Part shown: positions 1-5,715 of the stretch, one piece after another
How positions within the stretch are numbered: position 1 is the first letter of the stretch
How the letters are laid out: each line of letters begins with the position of its first letter
Source: Bifidobacteriaceae bacterium
GTDB lineage: Bacteria > Actinomycetota > Actinomycetes > Actinomycetales > WQXJ01
Reading direction: 5' to 3'
Length of the DNA: 7,668 nucleotides
Assembly (NCBI GenBank): GCA_031265345.1
Contig: JAISCU010000425.1
Span: 1 to 7,668, forward strand
The notes under the pieces: model-generated
Told to the model about the DNA's origin: nothing
Seen by the model: only the letters and a program-made list of their open reading frames with translations
The model's database searches: none
Translations under genes and position numbers: made by a program

Positions 1-1718
1 GCTGCCAGGTCATCCGGTACCTCCTCTTGAGCCTTCGAAACCGACTACTCAAACTCCAGTTCAATCCGGAGGCCTGCAGCAAACTGTCCGATCTGAAGCT
101 ACAGTGGGGCTGCATTCCGTTCGACGAAATGCCGTTCTGCACATCGCTCGTGGGGCACAATCCTCGATACTGGGATCTTATCGAGAGCCTGGATATTGCG
201 GGACGCGAACATGAACTCCTGGCGCGACGAGTGAAGACCAACGTACAAAGGCATGGCATGCTTTACACGCCGGTCGCGGACCTCGCCTCCTTCGGGGACA
301 CACAGCAGCTCCTGGCTGCGTACAACAAGAAGCTCTACTTCAAGCACCAAGGTCGCCGACTGATGCTCGACAAGGGACATGTCTTCATCCGCGAGTATGA
401 AGACAGCACAGTCGCGATCATCGAGCGGCTCCAGGCCGAGGCTTCGATTGGCGTTGACGGGTATGCGCAAGCTGTTGACCGATGGCTCCGAGAGTCGGGC
501 CGCCCGATCGACGACCCCGTGAAGAAGGAGGCGCTCGGGCGGCTCTTTTCCGAGTCGCGCGTCGCGCTGATCTACGGCGCGGCCGGAACGGGTAAGACAA
601 CGATGATGGATCACATCGCGAACTACTTCCATGACGAGTCGAAATTGTTCCTCGCGAACACTAACCCCGCTGTCGACAATATGAAGCGTAGAGTCACAGC
701 CCAGTGTTCGACCTTCCGTACGATCAGCAGTCAGACGCGCCACCGTGCCGAGACCTACGACCTCCTGGTCATCGACGAATGCAGCACCGTGAGCAACGGC
801 GACCTGGTAGATGTGCTAGCGAAAGTCTCCTTCAAGCTGTTGGTCCTCGTTGGAGACGTGTACCAGATCGAGGCAATCGAGTTCGGCAACTGGTTTGGAC
901 TTGCTAGGTCCTTCGTGCCGACGTCAGCCGTGTTCGAGCTGACTCAGCCGTTCCGGACGGACGACCAGGCGCTTCTCGCTCTTTGGGATAAGGTCCGCCG
1001 AATTGATGATGACATCGCTGAGGCTGTTGCAAGAGGGGGCTACTCGTCGGCGCTCGATGCATCGCTGTTTGGGGCGCAGCACAAGGATGAAATCATCCTT
1101 TGCCTCAACTATGACGGGCTGTACGGCATCAACAACGTTAACCGGTTCCTTCAAAGCCGTAACCCCGAGCAATCTGTGTCAAGGGGTGCAGCTACCTACA
1201 AGGTGGGCGATCCCGTCCTGTTCAACGAGACTGACCGGTTCTATCCCTTGATCTATAACAACCTCAAAGGTTGGATCGTCGGCATCCAGGAGTCGTTCGG
1301 CGAGATCCAGTTCGACATCAAACTCGACCGGCGAATCAGCGAGGTCGATGTCGTTGGCGGGGATCTGCAATGGGTGCGCGACTCCACCGTGCGGTTCTCG
1401 GTCTACGACTATGGCACGGGAGACGAGGACGATGACTCGGTGGATACTATCGTGCCATTTCAAGTGGCCTATGCGGTGTCCATCCACAAGGCACAAGGGC
1501 TGGAGTACGACTCGGTCAAGATCGTAATCACCGACGCCAATGAAGATGACATCACTCACAACATCTTGTACACGGCAATCACGCGGGCACGGGAACACCT
1601 GCAAGTCTACTGGACGCCGGAGACTCAGCAGGCCATCCTCACAAAGCTTCGGCGACACACCAACCCACGTGATGGTGCCATCCTGTCGAGCCGTCGTAGT
1701 TTGAAGCCGGTTACCTGA
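1..1718 (+). CDS. Superfamily 1 (RecD/UvrD-like) DNA helicase, 5'-truncated by the window edge
   Basis: The frame is open from the left edge (first full codon at base 3) through a TTG at base 27 to TGA at 1716-1718, so the true start lies outside the window. Numbered from that TTG, 563 residues are visible. The helicase motifs occur in order: Walker A GAAGTGKTT (184-192), Walker B LLVIDE (246-251), motif III GDVYQ (276-280), LTQPFRT (305-311), the UvrD_C_2-type motif SIHKAQGLEYDS (485-496) and motif VI YTAITRARE (515-523). All key residues are intact, so it should be an active ATP-dependent translocase or helicase on nucleic acid. The first 175 residues match no domain I recognise. Sampled G+C (about 50-65%) is well below lnt and helY, which fits horizontal acquisition. 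Helicases of this type are common in prophages, islands and defence loci, but no partner gene is visible, so a defence role would be a guess. The fold call is firm; the role is unknown. Confidence 0.9.
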   Translation, partial: CQVIRYLLLSLRNRLLKLQFNPEACSKLSDLKLQWGCIPFDEMPFCTSLVGHNPRYWDLIESLDIAGREHELLARRVKTNVQRHGMLYTPVADLASFGDTQQLLAAYNKKLYFKHQGRRLMLDKGHVFIREYEDSTVAIIERLQAEASIGVDGYAQAVDRWLRESGRPIDDPVKKEALGRLFSESRVALIYGAAGTGKTTMMDHIANYFHDESKLFLANTNPAVDNMKRRVTAQCSTFRTISSQTRHRAETYDLLVIDECSTVSNGDLVDVLAKVSFKLLVLVGDVYQIEAIEFGNWFGLARSFVPTSAVFELTQPFRTDDQALLALWDKVRRIDDDIAEAVARGGYSSALDASLFGAQHKDEIILCLNYDGLYGINNVNRFLQSRNPEQSVSRGAATYKVGDPVLFNETDRFYPLIYNNLKGWIVGIQESFGEIQFDIKLDRRISEVDVVGGDLQWVRDSTVRFSVYDYGTGDEDDDSVDTIVPFQVAYAVSIHKAQGLEYDSVKIVITDANEDDITHNILYTAITRAREHLQVYWTPETQQAILTKLRRHTNPRDGAILSSRRSLKPVT

Positions 1719-1740
1719 CGAAAGTGACACCAGTGAAGAC

Positions 1741-2041
1741 GTGGTGAAGGTCGACCATTTGGTCATCGACGACATGCGACCTGAGGCCCCCCGGCCGAGT
1801 ACTCTGTCCGCCGAAGGCACCGTCCGACGCCTGAGAGTGACAGGGGCAAACCCAGCCAAGGCGGCCCGCGCGACGTCGTTCGGTGATGGCCGGGTCTGGG
1901 GCCTGCGGCGCATGCCGTTTCTGCGGTCGGGTTGATCAGCCCGGCAACGAGGCTCCCGAGGGAGGTCTCGAGGTGGCCGGGCTGACGGCGAACGACCTCT
2001 TGGCCTGCGCCGGAGGGAAATGGCCCCGGACCTACATGGCC
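1741..2041 (+). pseudogene. Possible decayed small gene, frame-disrupted, Cys-rich second half
   Basis: Two overlapping plus-strand frames show moderate coding bias. The first runs from GTG 1741 to TGA at about 1935 (64 codons, about 77% G/C at third positions by hand count). The second is open from 1841, with a possible ATG at 1886. It has about 79% G/C at third positions over its first 52 codons, up to about 2041, and loses that bias afterwards. The second frame contains CGACRFCGR, with three closely spaced cysteines, then NDLLACAGG and a later TCG. This faintly resembles the zinc-binding spacing of HNH-type nucleases, but there is no convincing His-containing core. Neither frame has a good ribosome binding site. 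A single gene broken by a frameshift near 1900 is one reading; chance open frames in GC-rich DNA is the other. I do not recognise the product. Confidence 0.2.
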
Positions 2042-2076
2042 AATACTTGCGGAATTCGGGACCAGTGCATAGAAAG

Positions 2077-2271
2077 TCAAGCTCTGGTAAAAGGACGAGC
2101 TCCGATCCGCCTATCGCATGATCGAAGGAAGCGTCGGCCATGAGACCAAGTCACTGGACTAGCGAAGCTATGATCAGCCCAAACACCGCAACCAATCCCG
2201 AGCAAAGCCCATGTGACGAACATCACCGCCCAAAGGGCTACCGCCCACACCCGCGCCGCGATAGGATGCAC
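2077..2271 (-). CDS. Doubtful small membrane-protein ORF (64 aa)
   Basis: A minus-strand frame starts at GTG 2271 and ends with TGA at 2077-2079. It encodes one strongly hydrophobic stretch (core LWAVMFVTWALLGIGCGVW) and then a basic tail. The frame opens only three codons before the GTG, there is no Shine-Dalgarno sequence, and third-position G/C bias fades in the second half. It would be divergent from rbpA, with only 38 bases between the starts and its 5' end over the likely rbpA promoter. I list it because a single coherent transmembrane segment is not the usual look of a shadow ORF here, but it may well be spurious. Confidence 0.17.
   Translation of the reverse strand: MHPIAARVWAVALWAVMFVTWALLGIGCGVWADHSFASPVTWSHGRRFLRSCDRRIGARPFTRA
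2262..2267 (+). promoter_or_regulatory. Candidate -10 element for rbpA
   Basis: TAGGAT fits the TAnnnT pattern of a vegetative actinobacterial -10 box and lies 42 bases before the rbpA start, which would give a leader of about 35 nt. No convincing TTGACA-like -35 lies 16-18 bases upstream. I also looked for the GGAAT/GTT pair of a SigR-type stress promoter, which drives rbpA in Streptomyces, and found no well-spaced match. This is a weak call based on one hexamer. Confidence 0.22.
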
Positions 2272-2296
2272 GGAAAATACTCAGCCGCACGAACTT

Positions 2297-2304
2297 AGGG
2301 GGAG
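2297..2304 (+). promoter_or_regulatory. Ribosome binding site of rbpA
   Basis: AGGGGGAG lies five bases before the ATG at 2310. It is the strongest Shine-Dalgarno-like sequence in the window and fixes the rbpA start. The ATG also begins the family's usual N-terminus (MADR.LRG). Confidence 0.8.
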
Positions 2305-2309
2305 TTGAA

Positions 2310-2663
2310 ATGGCTGATCGTTCATTACGTGGAAGCGGTATCGGGTACCAATCACTCGAATCCGAGGATGGCGTGGAGTTCGCCGAGAGGGTCGAAGTCG
2401 CATACGACTGCCCGGACGGCCACACCACCATCCTCCCGTTCGCGCTCGAGGCCGAGGTCCCGGACTATTGGCACTGCCGCTGCGGCGGCCAAGCGCTCCT
2501 GCGCGACGTGCTCGATCCAGTGCTGCCGAAGCAGAAACATCAGCGCACGCATTGGGACATGCTCATGGAGCGGCGGACGCTCACCGAGCTCGAGGACATC
2601 CTCACCGAGCGCCTCGAAGTCCTCCGCGCGCGTCGCTCAGGCAGGCAGCCCGCCCTCGTCTGA
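2310..2663 (+). CDS. rbpA: RNA polymerase-binding protein RbpA
   Basis: This 117-residue protein matches RbpA in length and layout. RbpA binds RNA polymerase holoenzyme with group 1/2 sigma factors and stabilises the open complex. The flexible N-terminal tail MADRSLRGSGIG is followed by a small core beta domain (about 28-66) and a basic linker (about 72-79: LPKQKHQR). The sigma-interacting helix region is THWDMLMERRTLTELEDIL (80-98), which is almost the same as the M. tuberculosis THWDMLLERR motif. The core keeps zinc-type ligands: C34 and H38 in CPDGH, then C56 and C58 in CRCGG. Many relatives have CxxC in the second half; here it is CxC, one residue shorter. M. tuberculosis RbpA lacks the full zinc set, so variation is tolerated. 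The gene is convergent with lnt, as in M. tuberculosis where rbpA faces the Lnt-containing ppm1 gene. Identification is firm. Confidence 0.96.
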   Translation: MADRSLRGSGIGYQSLESEDGVEFAERVEVAYDCPDGHTTILPFALEAEVPDYWHCRCGGQALLRDVLDPVLPKQKHQRTHWDMLMERRTLTELEDILTERLEVLRARRSGRQPALV

Positions 2664-2752
2664 CCAGGCCAGCAGGGGCGTCAGACCCCCCACGACCACC
2701 ACGCGCCCGATGCCGTCCACCCGCACCGGCACATCCCAGCGTCTCCAAACAG

Positions 2753-2766
2753 GGCGGCATCCCGCC
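2753..2766 (-). terminator. Weak hairpin in the rbpA/lnt convergent spacer
   Basis: GGCGG-CATC-CCGCC forms a perfect 5-bp GC stem with a four-base loop, about 90 bases past the rbpA stop and 100 past the lnt stop. Read on the minus strand it is followed by CTGTTTGG, a very short T-rich tail, so it could help end lnt transcription. A second poor stem (GGGG/CCCC, 2675-2689) sits just after the rbpA stop. Neither is a classical strong terminator. Confidence 0.2.
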
Positions 2767-2866
2767 AGCGCAGGCCGTGGCTCATACAGTGCGATCGGAC
2801 CGGTTCTCGACCCGGAATATCAGTCACGCTCCGCTCAACGCCTCCGCTGGCCGGCCCACGCCATGC

Positions 2867-4744
2867 TCAGCGCCGCCCGCCGACCAACCGCGCCCCGACC
2901 CCTGCCACCGCCAAGGCCAACGGCCCCAGGATCAAAGCCCAGCACAAGACCCCGCCAATCCGCGTGGCCGGAGTCAACGAGGTCCGCAGAGGCAGGTCGG
3001 CCGTGAAGTAGGCGGGCTCGAACAGCGAGGTCATCGGCGTCAGCAACGACCCGTCGGGGGCCACCGCCGCCGAGACGCCCACGGTCGAAATCTGCACAGT
3101 GGCGCGCCCATGCTCGATCGCCCGCAAGCGGGTCATCGCGAACTGCTGGGTCGATTCCTCCGAGAACCCGAAAGAGGCGTTATTCGTCTGCACCACGACC
3201 GCCTCCGCGCCCGCGGCCACCACATCGGCCACGATCTGGTCGTAGGCGACCTCGAAACAGATCACGTCACCCAGAGCGACCTCGCGTCCCAAGACCTCCG
3301 CCGAGAACGGCATCAGCCCCACTGTTTCGCCCGGCAGCATGTCCGTGTTGATCAGATCGACCTTCTTGGTGAACAGCCGGAAGAACGATCGCGCGGGCAT
3401 GTACTCGGCGAACGGCGCCGGATGCTGCTTCGAATAGATGTCCACCACGCCCAGTCCGGCCCGCCACAGCAGCCCCTGGTTGTAGCGATTGGAACGGTTG
3501 ACGTACTGCATCGCCCCCACCAGCACCGGCGCGCCCAGGGCTTCCGCCGCGCCGTCAATCGCCTCATAGGCCCGCTCATCCGTTCGCGGGTCGATGTCGG
3601 TCGAGTTCTCCGGCCACAGCACCACGTCCAGGCTCCCCCGCCCCACATCCTGGGCCAACTCGTGGCTCACCTCGACATGGTTCTCCAGTACCTCCCGTTG
3701 CTGCGCGAAGAGCCCCTCCGAGGTGACCTCGACGTCGCCCTGCACCGCGCCCACCGCCAGCGTCCCGTCCTGCGCATCAGCAGACACCGGCAACGCGAGC
3801 GGCACGGCCACAACCGCCACCAACAGCCCCGCCGCCCACGCCGCCGTCCGCCAGTTCCGGCCCCGTCCCCCAACCCCTTTGCCCGATGCCGCCACCAGAG
3901 CCCGCAACATCACCACCGCCAGCGCCCCGGCCAGCGCCGCGGCCAGGCCCACAAGCGGCACACCTCCCAGCCAGGCCCAGCGCGCCATCGGCCCGTCCAC
4001 CTGCGTGAAGCCCAGCCGTCCCCAAGGGAACCCGCCGAAGGGGAAGAACTGACGCAGAGTGTCGGCGCCCGTGAACGCCAGCGCGAACAGCAAAGCGTCC
4101 ATCAACGACGCCGATGCCGTGCGAACAACTCCGCGCGAAGCCCCGGCCCGCTTCCGATCGGCTTTGGAGAACCCAGCGCTCGCCCGGTCGGCACGCCTCT
4201 CGGCGCCGTCCCCGCCGACGCGCTGACCGGCAACATGCCCGCCAACCTCCATTGCCGCCCCGCCAGCACGCCTCCGGGCACCTGCCCCGTCGGCGCGTCG
4301 CCCGTCGTCACGCCGCGACCGCAGGACCGCTCCATCAACACGCCCGCCACCGGCAGCCGCCCCGTCAACCCGTCGCCCGGCGCCACGTCCGCGTTGCTGG
4401 CCGCCGACCAGGTAGCGCGCGTAGCCATAGGCCAGGCCGCTCAGGGCCAACAGAACCGCGCTGGCGATGCTCAGCGCCAAGTACGGCAGCAACCCGGCCG
4501 CGTTGTACGCCCAAGTCAGCATAGGTAGGAACTCCGCGAGCCCGAACAGCAGCGCGGCCGCCAAACCACGCCACGGCCCCAAGCGCCCAAGCACAAGGTA
4601 GAGCAGTCCCAATGCCACCGGGGCCGCGAACCACCAACCGGCCGGTCGGAACGCCAGATAACAAATGAACCCTGCCAATGCCGTCAGGACCCAAATGATC
4701 CAATTCTTGCGGCGACCCGGCATGATGGCCGATTCTACTCGCAC
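2867..4744 (-). CDS. lnt: Apolipoprotein N-acyltransferase (Lnt) with unusual low-complexity insert
   Basis: Lnt transfers a fatty acid from a membrane phospholipid to the N-terminal diacylglyceryl-cysteine of lipoproteins. Numbered from GTG 4744 (625 residues), membrane segments lie near 15-33, 39-53, 60-78, 85-106, 215-231, 254-281, 301-320 and 594-616. The signature GGFPWGRLGFTQ is at 237-248. The nitrilase-like catalytic domain is about 325-575, with E379 (WPEN), K439 (SKQHPAPFAEY, with E447) and C496 (DVICFE); these match the Glu-Lys-Cys triad, so it should be active. Residues about 113-212 are a Gly/Arg/Ala-rich stretch that normal Lnt proteins lack, placed between the fourth and fifth membrane segments. 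Its base composition suggests it evolved in another frame (see findings). Met8 (ATG 4723) is a likely alternative start, leaving a -10-like TAGAAT just upstream. No Dpm/Ppm1 glycosyltransferase domain follows, unlike the mycobacterial fusion. Confidence 0.93.
   Translation of the reverse strand: MRVESAIMPGRRKNWIIWVLTALAGFICYLAFRPAGWWFAAPVALGLLYLVLGRLGPWRGLAAALLFGLAEFLPMLTWAYNAAGLLPYLALSIASAVLLALSGLAYGYARYLVGGQQRGRGAGRRVDGAAAGGGRVDGAVLRSRRDDGRRADGAGARRRAGGAAMEVGGHVAGQRVGGDGAERRADRASAGFSKADRKRAGASRGVVRTASASLMDALLFALAFTGADTLRQFFPFGGFPWGRLGFTQVDGPMARWAWLGGVPLVGLAAALAGALAVVMLRALVAASGKGVGGRGRNWRTAAWAAGLLVAVVAVPLALPVSADAQDGTLAVGAVQGDVEVTSEGLFAQQREVLENHVEVSHELAQDVGRGSLDVVLWPENSTDIDPRTDERAYEAIDGAAEALGAPVLVGAMQYVNRSNRYNQGLLWRAGLGVVDIYSKQHPAPFAEYMPARSFFRLFTKKVDLINTDMLPGETVGLMPFSAEVLGREVALGDVICFEVAYDQIVADVVAAGAEAVVVQTNNASFGFSEESTQQFAMTRLRAIEHGRATVQISTVGVSAAVAPDGSLLTPMTSLFEPAYFTADLPLRTSLTPATRIGGVLCWALILGPLALAVAGVGARLVGGRR
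4174..4398 (-). repeat. Degenerate GC-rich low-complexity insert within lnt
   Basis: This 225-bp segment encodes most of the anomalous Lnt linker. In the Lnt frame it reads as Arg/Gly/Ala-rich sequence with recurring RRVDGA/GRVDGA, RRADGA and RRADRA. In the frame offset by one base it reads as Gly/Pro/Thr-rich sequence with GDAPTGQVPGG, similar in style to the hexapeptide array in HelY. Third-position G/C, counted by hand over 75 codons, is 51/75 in the Lnt frame and 70/75 in the offset frame. It shares the near-identical CGGCGCGTCGCCC (4291-4303) with the helY array unit CGGCGCATCGCCC. It is too diverged to assign a clean repeat unit. Confidence 0.55.
4732..4737 (-). promoter_or_regulatory. 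Candidate -10 element of lnt, suggesting a leaderless start at ATG 4723
   Basis: On the minus strand TAGAAT ends eight bases before the in-frame ATG at 4721-4723, so transcription would begin at or within a few bases of that codon. No Shine-Dalgarno sequence precedes either that ATG or the upstream GTG at 4744. Leaderless mRNAs are common in Actinobacteria. No good -35 is visible at standard spacing (a TTGGTC is 20 bases upstream). If correct, Lnt begins at Met8 (MPGRRKN), which is a natural positive-inside start before the first membrane helix. Confidence 0.3.
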
Positions 4745-5036
4745 CGCTAACGCCGCCGACCAACCGAGTCCGATTCACACAGTGCCTCGGCCGATGCATG
4801 CTCGATCGGCGAGGACCCTTCAAGCGGCGGCCTGAAACGCGACCGTCGAGGATTCGTGGCCGCCCCGACCGTGCCACGAAGGCCCCAAGGTCGCAATTCA
4901 CGTCACATGCCCGGACGCCCCGCTTGGGCCGTCACCGCCCTCGGACGACAACACCACCGCATCGACCACGAGCCTCGGGACTTGACCGAGGTCTTGCCGA
5001 TTCACAAGCCAACACGCATGCGCCGACTGCCAAACG

Positions 5037-5190
5037 CCTGCAATCCGTGGCGGACGCACGCGAGCGCCGCGATTTGCAGGTTTTTGGGAGACGGCCCGGA
5101 GCCGAGTGCCACGGTGTGCAGGTTTTCACGCCTGTGAGCTCAGCGCTGCTGCCATGAAGCCGGAGGTCAGCGAGCCGGATGGAAATCGGC
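5037..5190 (+). repeat. Copy A of a ~154-bp intergenic repeat
   Basis: This copy is aligned without gaps to copy B at 5246-5399, an offset of 209 bases. By hand count the first 100 bases match at 88 positions and the last 54 at 40. The most conserved block is GACGRCCCGGAGCCGAGTGC. The copy contains two direct TGCAGGTTTT cores (5075-5084 and 5117-5126, 42 bases apart) and begins with a degenerate inverted core, CCTGCA. That inverted core can pair with the first direct core around a loop rich in GCACGCGAGCG. Confidence 0.85.
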
Positions 5191-5245
5191 TCACCACAGG
5201 AAACCTGCAAATCGTGACACTCGCCGATGAAAGCGATCCGGAAAA
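5191..5245 (-). repeat. Inverted repeat modules between copies A and B
   Basis: This spacer carries the same core in the opposite orientation: AAACCTGCA at 5201-5209 and AAAACCTGCA starting at 5242. Their right ends are exactly 42 bases apart (5209 and 5251), the same phase as the direct pairs in copies A and B. The flanks match as well: the reverse complement around 5201 reads GTCACGATTTGCAGG, close to GCCACGGTGTGCAGG in copy A. Confidence 0.8.
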
Positions 5246-5399
5246 CCTGCAGTCCGTGACTGTCGCACGCGAGCGCCATGGTGTGCAGGTTTTCGGGAGA
5301 CGACCCGGAGCCGAGTGCCACGCTGTGCAGGTTTTCCCGCCTGTGACTTCATCGTGGCCGCCACGACGCCCCAGGTCAGTGAGCCGGGTGGAAAGCGAC
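5246..5399 (+). repeat. Copy B of the ~154-bp intergenic repeat
   Basis: This is the second copy of the element. Direct cores TGCAGGTTTT lie at 5284-5293 and 5326-5335, again 42 bases apart. Together with the inverted core at 5242-5251 it can form a long imperfect hairpin. The arm CCGGAAAACCTGCAGTCCGTG (from 5239) matches the reverse complement of the arm from about 5279 at 17 of 21 positions, with a loop of about 18-20 bases. A final partial core, GTGTGCAGG, follows at 5401-5409. The two-copy, mixed-orientation layout resembles REP/BIME-type elements rather than coding DNA. Confidence 0.83.
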
Positions 5400-5715
5400 G
5401 GTGTGCAGGCGCTGGAGAGGCGGGCCAGAGTCAAGTGCAGATGCACGGCTCTCTTGGGCCGGCGGTGCGCGCTCTTGGATCTCCGTGAAGTGGCGGCGCC
5501 CGCGCACTCTTCGGACCAGGTCAAGCCTGTTTTCTACTGAGCGGCGGGCGCCGATGCAGCTCGTAGCGAAGTCATGGGAGGCGACTGGCTCAGCGCGGCC
5601 GCGAGACGTTTACTGGAGCTGCATAAGGAAAGCTACTCGCCACGCCGGACAATGCCAAACTGGCTGTGTCGCGCCTCGGCGTGTCTCAACCTCAACTTCA
5701 AACTGGTGAGCGTTC

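Larger units (their letters stand above)
1719..2309. other. Intergenic region with decayed coding traces
   Basis: These 591 bases separate the lower-GC helicase from rbpA. No intact, recognisable gene is present. I found no tRNA, no clear intrinsic terminator after the helicase stop and no insertion-sequence ends. Weak coding-like signal is seen at about 1741-2041 (+) and 2077-2271 (-), described separately. The last 50 bases hold the likely rbpA promoter and ribosome binding site. The region plausibly marks the junction between an accessory segment and the conserved block that starts at rbpA, but no flanking direct repeat can be shown from this window alone. Confidence 0.5.
4745..5715. other. 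Long intergenic region between helY and lnt
   Basis: These 971 bases hold no gene I can support, although several GC-rich frames stay open on both strands. From 4745 to about 5030 I see nothing except one clean hairpin at 4973-4991 (CCTCGG, seven-base loop, CCGAGG), which has no T-tract and no adjacent gene end. From about 5030 to 5410 lies the palindromic repeat cluster described separately. From 5410 to 5715 I see no repeat copy, RNA gene or convincing ORF. A short hairpin GTGAG-CGTT-CTCAC (5706-5719) overlaps the helY stop codon. Confidence 0.6.

Noticed and set aside
99..743. Minus-strand ORF of 214 codons inside the helicase, and a further one at 1179-2141
   Set aside because: Both lie largely antisense to a gene with all SF1 helicase motifs and show no domain; they are treated as shadows.
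2468..4528. A 686-residue open frame on the plus strand, antisense to lnt
   Set aside because: It is Pro/Arg/His/Gln-rich with no recognisable domain. The minus strand encodes a full Lnt catalytic domain, so this is a GC-rich shadow frame.
4973..4991. Perfect 6-bp hairpin (CCTCGG/CCGAGG) as a terminator
   Set aside because: It lies about 700 bases past the helY stop and upstream of the start of lnt, with no T-tract, so no nearby transcript end needs it.
5030..5410. CRISPR array, because cores recur every 42 bases
   Set aside because: Cores occur in both orientations, the sequence between them is itself repeated between copies A and B, and there are too few evenly spaced units. A CRISPR needs one orientation and unique spacers.
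5106..5540. A plus-strand ORF of 144 codons and a minus-strand ORF (5126-5524) with 14-residue peptide periodicity
   Set aside because: The peptide repeat follows automatically from the 42-bp DNA period, and both strands are open at once. There is no good ribosome binding site and no family match, so the DNA repeat explains the ORFs.
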